From CAVYWD01 sp963772225 (lineage in GTDB: Bacteria; Myxococcota; Myxococcia; Myxococcales; UBA5297): a DNA stretch of 64,000 nucleotides. Made by a program: the position numbers and the translations under genes. The notes beneath the pieces were generated by a model. The model searched no databases, had not been told where the DNA came from, and saw only the letters and a list, made by a program, of their open reading frames with translations. The stretch lies in the NCBI GenBank assembly GCA_963772225.1, contig CAVYWD010000002.1, positions 1,302,001-1,366,000 on the forward strand, written 5' to 3'. Positions 8,626 to 17,297 of the stretch are shown piece after piece (within the stretch, counting starts at the first letter, position 1; every line of letters begins with the position of its first letter).

Positions 8626-9744
8626 CTACTTCCAGTACCGGACCCAGTCCACGTGCATCTCGTCCGGGAAATTGGCCGGATCGGGCACCTGGCCGCCCTG
8701 CTCGGGCCAGTCGCCGCCGATGGCGTAATTGAGGATGATGTAGAAGCTGTCCTGGAAGGGGTGCAGGCCGTCGAAATCCCCGGTCGTGTCGAAGGAGAAA
8801 TACTTCTGGCCGTCGACGAGCCAGTCGATTCGCTTATCCGTCCAATCGATGGCGTAGACGTGATAATCGGCACCCAGAGGCTGATTCAAATCCGTCGTCC
8901 CTCCCATGCTCCCGTGCGCCGAATTCTTCAAATAGTGCGCGGTGCCGTAGAGCCTGTTGGGCGTCTGCGTGACCGACTCCATGATGTCGATCTCACCGCC
9001 GGCCGGCCACCAGGAGTTGTACGGCGGCAGGCCGTCGTACTTCTGCTTGTTCCAAGGCAGCATCCAGAACGCCGGCCATGAGCCCTTGACTGAGGGCACC
9101 TTAATGCGCGCTTCGACCCGCCCATATTGGAAGCTTTGGTGGCCCTCGGTCGTCAGCGACGCGGAGGTAAACGTGCCGCCGCTGCACGACGGCTCCGCGA
9201 TTCCCCGAATCACGAGCTCGCCATTGGAAATAAATTGGTTCTTCGCGTCGGTCGTGTAGCACTGGAGCTCGTTGTTTCGAATCCTGCCGGTCTCGTTTCC
9301 CCAAACCACGCGATTGATGTCCGGGCCGTCGAACTCGTCGGCGAAGGTCAAAGTCCGGCCCTGGTCGTCCACGTCACCCAGCTTCGGGCGCGTCTCGCCC
9401 GCGTCCGCCCCCGCGTCGAATGGCGCACCGGCGTCCAATGGCGCCCCCGCGTCGAATGGCGCACCGGCATCGAATGGCTGGGCGGCGTCAAATGGCCCAC
9501 CCGCGTCAACGGCGTGGCCGACGTCGGCGCCTCCGCCCCCATCGGCGCGACCGCCGTCGGCGCTTGCGCTCGCATCGCTCCCGGCGTCGGAGGGCGCCCC
9601 GGCATCCATCGGCGGGGGCGAGGAGCCGTCGCTCGCCCCTGCGTCGAGCCCGGCTGAGGCATCGGGAGCATACCCCTCAGCGGTCAGCGTCCAGCAGGAG
9701 CAGAGGGCGGTCGAGCAGACGACTCCGATCACCGCGGATTTCAA
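8626..9744 (-). CDS. Lipoprotein GH16 glycoside hydrolase (laminarinase/beta-glucanase type)
   Basis: 372 residues from TTG 9744, chosen because AAGGAGG lies five bases upstream. An earlier in-frame TTG at 9759 overlaps that ribosome binding site. A hydrophobic signal with a Cys (STALCSCW) suggests lipidation. Residues about 25-125 are a DAGAPFDAGAP-type linker encoded by 18-bp tandem repeats. The catalytic domain then shows LTFADEFDGPDINRVVW and GRVEARIKVP. GGEIDIMES is the ExDxxE signature carrying nucleophile and acid/base glutamates, and HVYAIDWTDKRIDWLVDG follows. The family cleaves beta-1,3 or mixed-linkage glucans, agarose or carrageenan; which of these is not decidable here. First gene of a two-gene unit with the GH29 enzyme. 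Confidence 0.88.
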   Translation of the reverse strand: MKSAVIGVVCSTALCSCWTLTAEGYAPDASAGLDAGASDGSSPPPMDAGAPSDAGSDASASADGGRADGGGGADVGHAVDAGGPFDAAQPFDAGAPFDAGAPLDAGAPFDAGADAGETRPKLGDVDDQGRTLTFADEFDGPDINRVVWGNETGRIRNNELQCYTTDAKNQFISNGELVIRGIAEPSCSGGTFTSASLTTEGHQSFQYGRVEARIKVPSVKGSWPAFWMLPWNKQKYDGLPPYNSWWPAGGEIDIMESVTQTPNRLYGTAHYLKNSAHGSMGGTTDLNQPLGADYHVYAIDWTDKRIDWLVDGQKYFSFDTTGDFDGLHPFQDSFYIILNYAIGGDWPEQGGQVPDPANFPDEMHVDWVRYWK

Positions 9745-9798
9745 GGCGACCTCCTTCAATGCACTCTCGCAAGTAGAGGTCGGCGGCGCCTCGGGGCT

Positions 9799-10869
9799 TT
9801 AGCCCGCCTTCGGCTCCTGCTGCGAGAGACAGTGAAGGGTGCCCAACCCCCAAACCAGGTCAAGGGCATGGATGCCGATGACCGGACGATCGCGGATCAG
9901 CTCGGCCAGGATGCCCAGCGCCACCCGGTCGTTCGGGTCGTCAAAGGTGGGCACCAGGACCGCGGCGTTGGCGATGTAGAAGTTGGCGTAGCTCGCCGGC
10001 AGCCGCTGGCCGTCGAAGACCACCGGCGCCGGCATGGGCAGCGCCACGACCTCCGGCCGGCTGCCGTCCTCGAGCTTCGCCCCTTGAAGGCGCTCGCGGT
10101 TCTCCTCGAGGAGTGGGTAGTTGGGGTCGCTGGCGTTGGCCTCGCGGCACAGGACGATGGTCCTAGGGCCCACGAACCGCGCCAAGTCGTCGACGTGGCC
10201 GTGGGTGTCGTCGCCGGCGATCCCGCGGCCCAGCCAGAGGGTGTTTCGGGCGCCCAGGACCTCCCGGAAGACGTGCTCGTAGTCCGCGCGCCCGAAGCCC
10301 GGATTCCGGACCTGCACCTCCGGGTCGAGCAGGCACTCCTCGGTAGTGAGGATGCTGCCGCGGCCGTTCACGTCGATGGCGCCACCTTCCAGGACCACCT
10401 CGCGGCCCTTGAAGACCACCGGCTGCAGCGGGACCTTCAGCGCCCGCGCGGCGCGCTCGGGGATGCGGACGTCGCGCCGCCAGTCGGGGTACTTGGCCCA
10501 GGCGTTGAAACGAAACCGGGCCACGGCCTTGCGGCGGCCGCCGGCGACGAAGATGGGCCCGCTGTCGCGGTTCCAGATTCGGTCCGTGGGGAATCGGTGA
10601 AACTCGACCGGCTTCAGGTCCACGCCTGCGCGCTGGAGCACGCGCTGGGCGCGGGCCTCGCCGTCGAGCCCGTTCACGCAGAGCCGGACCGTCTCGCCGG
10701 CCGAGATGCGACGGACGATCTCCGCGTAGACCCAAGGGATGGGCGCGAACCGGCCCGGCCAGTCGCGGACGTTGTGGGGCCAGGAGAGCCAGGTGGCCTG
10801 GTGCGGCTCCCATTCGGCCGGCATGGCGAGGCCGCTCGACGGCGGCGCTTTGGCGGGGGCGGGGCTCAA
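9799..10869 (-). CDS. aguA: Agmatine deiminase
   Basis: 356 residues with PAEWEPHQATWLSWPHN, the typical N-terminus of the agmatine deiminase / bacterial peptidyl-arginine deiminase family. It also has RIWNRDSGPIF, VVLEGGAIDVNGRGSIL, GDDTHGHVDDLARF and the C-terminal catalytic cysteine in GTLHCLSQQEP. The reaction is agmatine + water to N-carbamoylputrescine + ammonia. Its start overlaps the stop of the upstream amidase gene by four bases (ATGA), so the two are translationally coupled and together make putrescine. Full length for the family. Confidence 0.93.
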   Translation of the reverse strand: MSPAPAKAPPSSGLAMPAEWEPHQATWLSWPHNVRDWPGRFAPIPWVYAEIVRRISAGETVRLCVNGLDGEARAQRVLQRAGVDLKPVEFHRFPTDRIWNRDSGPIFVAGGRRKAVARFRFNAWAKYPDWRRDVRIPERAARALKVPLQPVVFKGREVVLEGGAIDVNGRGSILTTEECLLDPEVQVRNPGFGRADYEHVFREVLGARNTLWLGRGIAGDDTHGHVDDLARFVGPRTIVLCREANASDPNYPLLEENRERLQGAKLEDGSRPEVVALPMPAPVVFDGQRLPASYANFYIANAAVLVPTFDDPNDRVALGILAELIRDRPVIGIHALDLVWGLGTLHCLSQQEPKAG

Positions 10870-11759
10870 TCGAGGAACCGCTTCTCGAGGCCGGCGTAGG
10901 CGTCAATCCGCCGGTCGCGCAGGAAGGGCCAGCCGCGCCGCACTTCCTCGATGCGCGGGGCGCTCACCTCGCCCACCAGGATCTCCTCGCGGTCGACCGA
11001 GGCCTCGGCGATGACGACGCCGAAGGGGTCGCACAGGAAGGACGTGCCCCAGAACTCGAGGCCCGCCTCGCCGGGCACGGTCCGCTCGTGGCCGACGCGG
11101 TTCACCGCGGCGACGTAGACGCCGTTGGCGATGGCGTGGCCGCGCTGCACCGTGCGCCAGGCGTCGCGCTGGGCGGCGCCGTGCTGCGCCTTCTCGGCCG
11201 GGTGCCAGCCAATGGCGGTGGGATAGAAGAGCACCTGGGCTCCCTGCAGCGCGGTGAGCCGCGCGCCCTCGGGGTACCACTGGTCCCAGCAGATGAGGGT
11301 GCCGATGCGCCCGGCGCGGACGTCGAAGGCCTTGAAGCCCAGGTCGCCGGGCGTGAAGTAGAACTTCTCATAGAAAGCCGGGTCGTCCGGGATGTGCATC
11401 TTCCGGTACAGGCCGGCCCTGCGGCCGTCGGCGTCGAGGATGACCGCGCTGTTGTGGTAAAGCCCGGGCGCCCGCTTCTCGAAGATGGGCACCACCACCG
11501 CGACGCCTGCCTGGCGAGCCACCGCCGACAGGCGCTCGGCCGAGGGGCCGTCCGCGGGCTCGGCGAGGTCGAAGAGCGCCGCGTCCTCGCGCTGGCAGAA
11601 GTAGGGGGTGCGGTACATCTCGGGCAGGCAGACGACCTGGGCGCCCAGCGCCGCCGCCTCGGCGACCTTGGCCGCGGCCTTTTCCAGGTTTGCCTGCGGG
11701 TCGGCGCTCATCGACATCTGGACGAGGCCGACGCGAAAGCTCCGTGCGTCGGGGGCCAT
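10866..11759 (-). CDS. aguB: N-carbamoylputrescine amidase
   Basis: 297-residue nitrilase-superfamily amidohydrolase with the complete Glu-Lys-Cys triad: Glu in VVCLPEMYRTPYFCQ, Lys in YRKMHIPDDPAFYEKFY and Cys in TLICWDQWYPEGAR. The HIPDDPxFYEKFYFTPGD region and the paired agmatine deiminase identify it as AguB, which hydrolyses N-carbamoylputrescine to putrescine, CO2 and ammonia. It is first in the operon. The divergent gene starts at 11955, leaving about 195 bp for two promoters. Confidence 0.93.
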   Translation of the reverse strand: MAPDARSFRVGLVQMSMSADPQANLEKAAAKVAEAAALGAQVVCLPEMYRTPYFCQREDAALFDLAEPADGPSAERLSAVARQAGVAVVVPIFEKRAPGLYHNSAVILDADGRRAGLYRKMHIPDDPAFYEKFYFTPGDLGFKAFDVRAGRIGTLICWDQWYPEGARLTALQGAQVLFYPTAIGWHPAEKAQHGAAQRDAWRTVQRGHAIANGVYVAAVNRVGHERTVPGEAGLEFWGTSFLCDPFGVVIAEASVDREEILVGEVSAPRIEEVRRGWPFLRDRRIDAYAGLEKRFLD

Positions 11760-11954
11760 TCGGTGTCCGTCCTTTCGCGGCGCGAGGGCGCTCGCACCCG
11801 GCTCAAAAGAGGGCGCGGGATTGTGCCAGAACGCGGCAGAGGGAGGAAGCCCTCGGCGACGGCGCCGCGCCGCCCACCGCTCGGGCGGGCATCCTTCGCC
11901 TCCGAGTTGCCGGGGCGCTTTGCTCAGGGCCGTTCGGTGCTAGGGTCCGGGGCC

Positions 11955-13244
11955 ATGACCCGCGCCAAAGTCGCCGTCGTCCGCACCCGCCCCGCTACCG
12001 TCCTCGCCGACTACCACCGGCTCATGAACCTCGCCGGGTATCAGGAGGTCGTCGACCGCAGCGTCGACACCGCCCTGAAAGTCAACATCTCCTGGCATTT
12101 CTTCTACCCGGCTTCCTCCACGACGCCGTGGCAGCTCGAGGGCGTCATCCGCGCCATGAAGGCGGACGGCTACAAGCCGGAGCTGCTCCACGCCTGCCAC
12201 AACCGCACCGTCGTCATCGACGCTCACCTGGGCGAGCGGGAGAACAAGCAGCTCGACGTCGTCCAGGCACACGGGCTGCGCAACGTCCACCTCTACGAGG
12301 GCGAGCCGTGGGTCCCCATCGGCGAGGCGGTGGGCGACCTGACGAAGAAGTTCCTCTGCTTGAACCAGGTCTTCCCCAAGGGATTCTCCATCCCCAAGCG
12401 CTTCCTCGGCGAGAACATCATCCATCTGCCGACGGTGAAGACCCATGTTTTCACGACGACCACCGGCGCCATGAAGAACGCCTTTGGCGGCCTGCTCAAC
12501 GAGCACCGCCACTGGACGCACCCGGTCATCCACGAGACGCTGGTCGACCTCCTGATGATCCAGAAGAAGATCCACCGCGGCGTCTTCGCCGTGATGGACG
12601 GCACCTTCGCCGGCGACGGCCCCGGCCCGCGCTGCATGGTGCCGCACGTGAAGAACGTGCTGCTCGCCTCGTCCGACCAGGTCGCCATCGACGCGGTGGC
12701 GGCCCGGCTGATGGGCTTCGACCCCTTGGCCGACTGCAAGTACATCCGACTCGCGCACGACCTGGGCCTCGGGTGCGGCGACCCGCGCGACATCGAGATC
12801 GTCGGAGACCTCGACGCCGCGGCCGAGCGCTGGAGCTTCGACGGCCCGTTCAAGAACATGACCTTCGCTGCCAAGAACCAGCACCGCATCTACTGGGGGC
12901 CGCTCAAGAAGCCGGTGGAGTGGTCGCTCAAGACGTGGCTCGCGCCCTGGGCGTATCTGGCGAGCGTCACCTACCACGACCTCTTTTGGTACCCGTTCCA
13001 GGGCCAGCGCCACATCCAGGCCGCGCTGCGCAGCGACTGGGGCCGGCTCTTCGCGAGCTGGGGAAAGGTTTCCGCCGACCCTCAAGGCCTCGGCTACCCC
13101 GACCTCGGCGACGCCCAGGTCGAGCTCGCCCGCCTCGGGGCGAAGCACTTCCTCGAAGGCGCGCGCCTGCTGGGGATGGCCATCGCCGAGTCGCCCGAGG
13201 TGCTGCAGCGCCGTCGGCGCGCCGCGCCCAAAGCCGCTCCATGA
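11955..13244 (+). CDS. DUF362 family protein
   Basis: 429 residues. It has the DUF362 core: VDTALKVNISWHFFYP, IIHLPTVKTHVFTTTTGAMKN, FGGLLNEHRHWTH, VFAVMDGTFAGDGPGPR and SSDQVAIDAVAARLMGFDP. DUF362 proteins are cytoplasmic and of unknown function, often coupled to ferredoxin domains; this one has no Cys cluster. A C-terminal extension of about 120 residues is rich in aromatic residues. Its stop overlaps the next ATG (ATGA), coupling it to the glutaredoxin-like protein. A second DUF362 domain occurs in this window inside the fusion protein at 47911-51498. Confidence 0.8.
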   Translation: MTRAKVAVVRTRPATVLADYHRLMNLAGYQEVVDRSVDTALKVNISWHFFYPASSTTPWQLEGVIRAMKADGYKPELLHACHNRTVVIDAHLGERENKQLDVVQAHGLRNVHLYEGEPWVPIGEAVGDLTKKFLCLNQVFPKGFSIPKRFLGENIIHLPTVKTHVFTTTTGAMKNAFGGLLNEHRHWTHPVIHETLVDLLMIQKKIHRGVFAVMDGTFAGDGPGPRCMVPHVKNVLLASSDQVAIDAVAARLMGFDPLADCKYIRLAHDLGLGCGDPRDIEIVGDLDAAAERWSFDGPFKNMTFAAKNQHRIYWGPLKKPVEWSLKTWLAPWAYLASVTYHDLFWYPFQGQRHIQAALRSDWGRLFASWGKVSADPQGLGYPDLGDAQVELARLGAKHFLEGARLLGMAIAESPEVLQRRRRAAPKAAP

Positions 13245-13513
13245 ATCGAAGGGTCACCCTCTACACGCGCCGAGGCTGCCACCTTTGCGAAGAGGTGGAA
13301 GAGGTGTTGCGCGCCGCGCAGGCCGAGGAGCCTTTCGACTGGGAGAAAGTCGACGTGGACACCGACCCTGCGCTCAAGGCGCGGTTCGATTGGGAGGTGC
13401 CGGTGGTCTTCGTCGACGGCCGCAAGCACGCCAAGTACCGGCTCGACCTAAGGCGCTTCCTGCGCCGGCTGCGAGCGCCGCCCGCCGAAGCCGCTTCGCT
13501 CGACGAGCCGTGA
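13241..13513 (+). CDS. Glutaredoxin-like thioredoxin-fold protein
   Basis: 90 residues. VTLYTRRGCHLCEEVEEVLR has a CxxC redox site (CHLC). WEVPVVFVDGRKHAKYRLD carries the cis-proline before VVF, as in the short DUF836/glutaredoxin-like family. Coupled to the DUF362 gene by a four-base ATGA overlap, which suggests a shared electron-transfer or thiol-redox role; that link is an inference from context. Cytoplasmic, no signal peptide. Confidence 0.8.
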   Translation: MNRRVTLYTRRGCHLCEEVEEVLRAAQAEEPFDWEKVDVDTDPALKARFDWEVPVVFVDGRKHAKYRLDLRRFLRRLRAPPAEAASLDEP

Positions 13514-13666
13514 GGAGACGAGCTTTCGGCGCAGTGCGTCTTATCTTGAGAAAGGCCACGGCGTAACAGGCGTTTCGGGGAGCGATGTCGACGAACGGGC
13601 ATTGACTTCCGAAGAGCACCGTTCTCGCCGAGCGAGCGCCGGCGGGATTCTGGTAACCTGGCCATT

Positions 13667-15157
13667 ATGATCTTAGCGACTTCGTGTCTCGCCGCGCTCT
13701 GCGCGGCCGCGGCGGCGCCGCAGCCGAAACCTTCGGAAGTGGTGGGCGTCCTCGCGGTATCGCCGCCGCCGGGCCCTGGTCCGGAGCTCGTCGACCTGAC
13801 CGGCAAGCTCCGCGACGAGCTCGCCAAGCGGCTGGAAGGAGTCCTCGGGGCGCGCGACCTGAAAGATCGCATGACCTCAGAGCAAGCGGTTGCGTCGCTC
13901 TCGGACCTCGACCGCGCCTACACCTCGGCGGTGGACGGAGCGAAGCGCGACCCGGCTCTCGCCATCAGCTGGCTGCGGGACATCATCGGCGAGCTGGAGC
14001 GGCACACCGGCGGCCCCAAGGTTTACGAGCAGTGGACGCGCGCCCACCTTCGGCTCGCGCGGATGCGGCTCGAGTACGCGCCTTCGCCGGAGGAGGGCGA
14101 GAGCGGGGCGCGCGAAGCGCGGGTCTTGGCCGAGCGCGCCGTTCGGCTGCAGCCCGAGCTGAAGCTGGACCCGAGCCTGTTTCCCAAGCGCCTCATTACC
14201 CTGGTAGAGGAGGCGCGCGCGGCGCTGGCCAAGGCGCCGGCGCGAAAGCTCCAGGTCAAGTCGCCGGTCGAGGGCACCCGAGTGTTCGTCGACGGGAAAG
14301 AGGTAGGGGTTGCGCCCGTGACGCTGAGCGTGCCGGCCGGCGCGTACCGCGTGTCGGGAATGCAGGGGGCGCTGCGCGCTCCGGCGACGCTCGTCGATCT
14401 GCGCGATGGCGACGCCGCCGCCTCGCTCGATTTCTCGCTCTCCACGACGTTCCGCCCCGCCCAAGGCCCAGGCATCGCGGCCTCGGACGCGGATCAAGAG
14501 TCGAAGATTCTGCGGTCGGCGAGCGTCCTCGGGCTCGACCGGGTGGTGACCACCTCGCTGGTGGAGCAGAGGAACACCTACGTCTTCGCGAGCATGACGC
14601 CGGTCAAAGACGGGGCCGCGCAGCCGCGCCAGGCCTGGCTGCGCCTATCGCCGAACGGCCTCACCCCGGACGTCGCGCCGCAGCTCGCCGAGTACCTCGT
14701 CACGGGGCTGGCGAAGGGGAACGTCACCGCGACCGCGCCGGACGGAGACAAGGCGAGCTTTGCGACGAGCGCCGGGCTCGATTTGAAGGCTCCGGCGGCG
14801 GCGAACGAGGAGGCGCTCCACGCGGATCTCGACCTGGAGCCGAGGATGAGTGGGTCGCCTGTGCTGAAGTGGAGCCCGGTGGTGGGGGTGGGGGTCGCGG
14901 TGGTGCTGGGCGCGATCGCGATCACGGAGGTCGCCATCGCCAACGTCCGGTACGGCGACGCGAACGCCATGCAGAGCAACGTTACCTACACCCCCGAGCT
15001 GGGCCAGACGTACAACCAATTCAGCGCGGACGCAGCGTCCGCTCGAAACGCCGGAATCTACCTCGGCGTCGGCGCAGGCGTCTCGCTCGCCGCGAGCGCC
15101 GTCCTCGGATATTTGAGTTTCCGGCAATCCCATGAGATTGGGCCATTCCGATTCTGA
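13667..15157 (+). CDS. Exported PEGA-domain protein with C-terminal membrane helices
   Basis: 496 residues with an N-terminal hydrophobic signal (MILATSCLAALCAAAAA). Residues about 30-190 are a helical domain (DLTGKLRDELAKRLEGVLG, VYEQWTRAHLRLARMR). Residues about 200-265 form a PEGA-type beta domain (LQVKSPVEGTRVFVDGKEVG, then APVTLSVPAGAYRVS). Two hydrophobic segments lie near the C-terminus (VVGVGVAVVLGAIAITEVAI and LGVGAGVSLAASAVLGYLSF). Such proteins are common in myxobacterial envelopes. There is no strong ribosome binding site; GGTAACCT lies just before the ATG and may serve as a -10 for a leaderless message. Role unknown. Confidence 0.65.
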   Translation: MILATSCLAALCAAAAAPQPKPSEVVGVLAVSPPPGPGPELVDLTGKLRDELAKRLEGVLGARDLKDRMTSEQAVASLSDLDRAYTSAVDGAKRDPALAISWLRDIIGELERHTGGPKVYEQWTRAHLRLARMRLEYAPSPEEGESGAREARVLAERAVRLQPELKLDPSLFPKRLITLVEEARAALAKAPARKLQVKSPVEGTRVFVDGKEVGVAPVTLSVPAGAYRVSGMQGALRAPATLVDLRDGDAAASLDFSLSTTFRPAQGPGIAASDADQESKILRSASVLGLDRVVTTSLVEQRNTYVFASMTPVKDGAAQPRQAWLRLSPNGLTPDVAPQLAEYLVTGLAKGNVTATAPDGDKASFATSAGLDLKAPAAANEEALHADLDLEPRMSGSPVLKWSPVVGVGVAVVLGAIAITEVAIANVRYGDANAMQSNVTYTPELGQTYNQFSADAASARNAGIYLGVGAGVSLAASAVLGYLSFRQSHEIGPFRF

Positions 15158-15381
15158 CGTCCCGGCGCGCGCTTGCCCGCCGACGCTTTCTCGCGCAATG
15201 CGCGTGTTCCTTGCAAGGAGGTTTCGAACCTTTCGTCCTGAACCGAAATGCAGCGATTCAGCTACCCATGAACTTTCGACCGGCGCCACGGCCGCCTCAG
15301 CGCAGGACACCGCGCACCATGCCCCTCTCAGCCGCTCACGAAGCTCCACGACCTGAGGCCCACTCACCGCAAAGGCAATCC
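15158..15381. other. Intergenic before the lipoprotein/HxsA unit
   Basis: About 220 bp. AAAGGCAATCC just before 15382 provides a plausible ribosome binding site. No convincing promoter hexamers were picked. Confidence 0.3.
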
Positions 15382-16344
15382 ATGCACTCTGCTCTCGATG
15401 CCAGGAAGCAACCGGTTGCGTCCCCAGCTGTCTGGTGCGCCCTCTTCGGATTTGCTGCTTCGACGCTCGCATGCGGCTCGACCCACGGCACCGGCACGCC
15501 GAACTTCGACGTCTGCGTGCTCCTCGGCAATACGGTCAGCGACGGCTGTGCCGTCAACAGCAGCGGCCCTATCATCAACTTCGCGAATCTGAACATCGGT
15601 GAGCAGAAAACCTCCGTCGTCTCGGTGACCTGCGATCCGTCGGCATCGACCGCGACCATCAACGGAGTGAGCCTCGTCGACGACAAAGGCGAGAATCTGA
15701 CCGACCCCAACTATTCGTTGACCGTCGGCGTGCTGAGCGACACCGGAACCGAGCAGTCGGCGATCCTTCCGAAAGTGCTGCTCAAGAGCTCGGGCGAGAT
15801 TCGCGCGCACGTGACCTTCACCGCCAACCGGGCGCCCGGGGTGATCCAGAACGCCTACCTCCTGATCACCTCGGACGGTTACACCGCGAAGGTGCCCATC
15901 TCCGGGTCCATCGGCTCGGGGTGTACGTCGAGCCAGCCCCTCAGCAATACGTGCGCAACCGCCACCACCATAGACGCTCTCGACATCGGCAAATCGACCC
16001 CGGTGACGACCTACATCCGCAGCGACCCTGAGTATTACGTGGTGACCTTCAACGGGTCAGATCAATGCCCCAACTATCACCCTAAAGTCTCGATCGACAA
16101 TCAAGACATACAATTTGACGTTCTCGAGGGTGATTGCACGACGAACCTCTCCTGTTCCGTCGCGGGAGATGCCGGCAGCTCGCAGAACCTCACTCAGTGG
16201 GAGAGCGTCTGCAGCAGCGGCGTCAGCTTCTCCCTCTCCGGAACGACGCCGTCCCCGTTCACTGGAACGACGATGTTCATCAAGGTCCACAGCGCGTCCG
16301 CTTATTGCGTCCAGTACACCATCACGTTCGCGAACGGCGCTTAG
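15382..16344 (+). CDS. Lipoprotein with Ig-like (choice-of-anchor D type) domain
   Basis: 320 residues. Hydrophobic signal with lipobox ending FAASTLACGS, so probably lipid-anchored. Residues about 50-195 show the Ig-like pattern IINFANLNIGEQKTSVVSV ... IRAHVTFTANRAPGVIQNAY ... LLITSDGYTAKVPISG, typical of choice-of-anchor D domains. The C-terminal part is Cys/Ser-rich with FDVLEGDCTTNLSC. It lies 47 bp upstream of the HxsA-like gene in the same direction, so the two may be one transcript and the lipoprotein may be an envelope partner of the modified peptide. That partnership is inferred from position only. Confidence 0.6.
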   Translation: MHSALDARKQPVASPAVWCALFGFAASTLACGSTHGTGTPNFDVCVLLGNTVSDGCAVNSSGPIINFANLNIGEQKTSVVSVTCDPSASTATINGVSLVDDKGENLTDPNYSLTVGVLSDTGTEQSAILPKVLLKSSGEIRAHVTFTANRAPGVIQNAYLLITSDGYTAKVPISGSIGSGCTSSQPLSNTCATATTIDALDIGKSTPVTTYIRSDPEYYVVTFNGSDQCPNYHPKVSIDNQDIQFDVLEGDCTTNLSCSVAGDAGSSQNLTQWESVCSSGVSFSLSGTTPSPFTGTTMFIKVHSASAYCVQYTITFANGA

Positions 16345-16391
16345 GCGTTAGCAGCTCCGCGACTTCTCTGGATTGACCCTCACACTCCCAC

Positions 16392-16850
16392 ATGAGCGAT
16401 AGGCCCCCAATGTCTGAAGACAAGCGCGATACCCCAGCGACTTCCATGCCGTCCGAATTGCCTGCCGCCTCGGCTGCACCGTCGGGTGTCGAGGCTTTCC
16501 TCTCTCCCAGCGAGCGCGCTTTCACGCGCCGGGACTTCATCGCCGGAAGCTCGGTCGCGGCGCTGGTGGTCGCGGCGGGCGGCATCTTCTTGAACCGCTC
16601 GACCGCCGAAGCGCTGCCCAGGAGCGTCCCCTTGGAGAAGGCGCCGCTCGCGACCGAGGTGTCGTCGGCCGCGGCCGGCGGCGCGGCGGTAGTCCAACGA
16701 GGAGCGCCCAGCCAGCGAAGTACGCTCCTGGCTCAGCACTGCTCCCACGCCTCGCACGGGTCGCACGGGTCGCACGGATCCCATGGTTCCCACGGTTCAC
16801 ACGGCTCCCATGGTTCCCACGGCTCGCACGGCTCGCACGGCTCTTGGTAG
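16392..16850 (+). CDS. hxsA: HxsA-like His-Xaa-Ser repeat protein (rSAM substrate candidate)
   Basis: 152 residues. N-terminal acidic/Pro-rich part, then FTRRDFIAGSSVAALVVAAG, a twin-arginine (Tat-type) motif followed by a hydrophobic helix. A linker follows, then twelve HxS triplets (HCS, HAS and ten HGS) and a terminal Trp. His-Xaa-Ser repeat proteins (HxsA) are the presumed substrates of the Hxs radical-SAM system. HxsB- and HxsD-type genes lie convergently at 17298-19309, which supports the assignment. The triplets use varied synonymous codons (CAC/CAT; GGG/GGA/GGT/GGC; TCG/TCC/TCA/TCT), so the repeat is kept at protein level and is not a fresh DNA slippage product. No characterised modification is known to me. 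Confidence 0.82.
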   Translation: MSDRPPMSEDKRDTPATSMPSELPAASAAPSGVEAFLSPSERAFTRRDFIAGSSVAALVVAAGGIFLNRSTAEALPRSVPLEKAPLATEVSSAAAGGAAVVQRGAPSQRSTLLAQHCSHASHGSHGSHGSHGSHGSHGSHGSHGSHGSHGSW

Positions 16851-17297
16851 GCATGTCCTGCCGATGAGCACTGGGGCATCCGCTGATTCTGCGCGGAGCC
16901 GCCCCTCTCCCAAACTGCGGCGCCCTACTCATGCGCGCGGCGCTGGCGTCAGCTGCGGGCACCGCATGGGAGCCCGCTCGCTCCACGTGCGGTGCGTGCT
17001 TGGCTGGGCGACCAACCATTGAGGCGGCCGACGGGTAGGCCCCACAGCCGATTCGCTCGATGACCTCGCGCTGGAATTCATCACGCGCCATCGAGCGAGA
17101 TGTTCCAGGACTGCCGCGGGAGTGGCCGACGTTCGCCTTTTCGCCGGCGATGAGACCGCGAGGGATTGCTTCATGCTCGGCGCGCGCGAGGAGGTCGGGC
17201 ACCCGCGGGGCCTTACACTTCACCCGCGGGCTGCCCCGGCGAGTGGCGCCGCCGGGCAGAGCCGCTGCAAGCGCCCAGGACGGCGCCGCCTTGCCGT
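16851..17297. other. Spacer between convergent hxsA and hxsB
   Basis: About 450 bp between convergent genes. No supported open frame and no clear hairpin terminator were found. Frames read here are antisense noise. Confidence 0.35.

Noticed and set aside
9405..9500. Repeat array in the GH16 gene as a mobile or regulatory repeat
   Set aside because: The 18-bp units encode an in-frame DAGAPF linker; a normal low-complexity linker of myxobacterial exported proteins.
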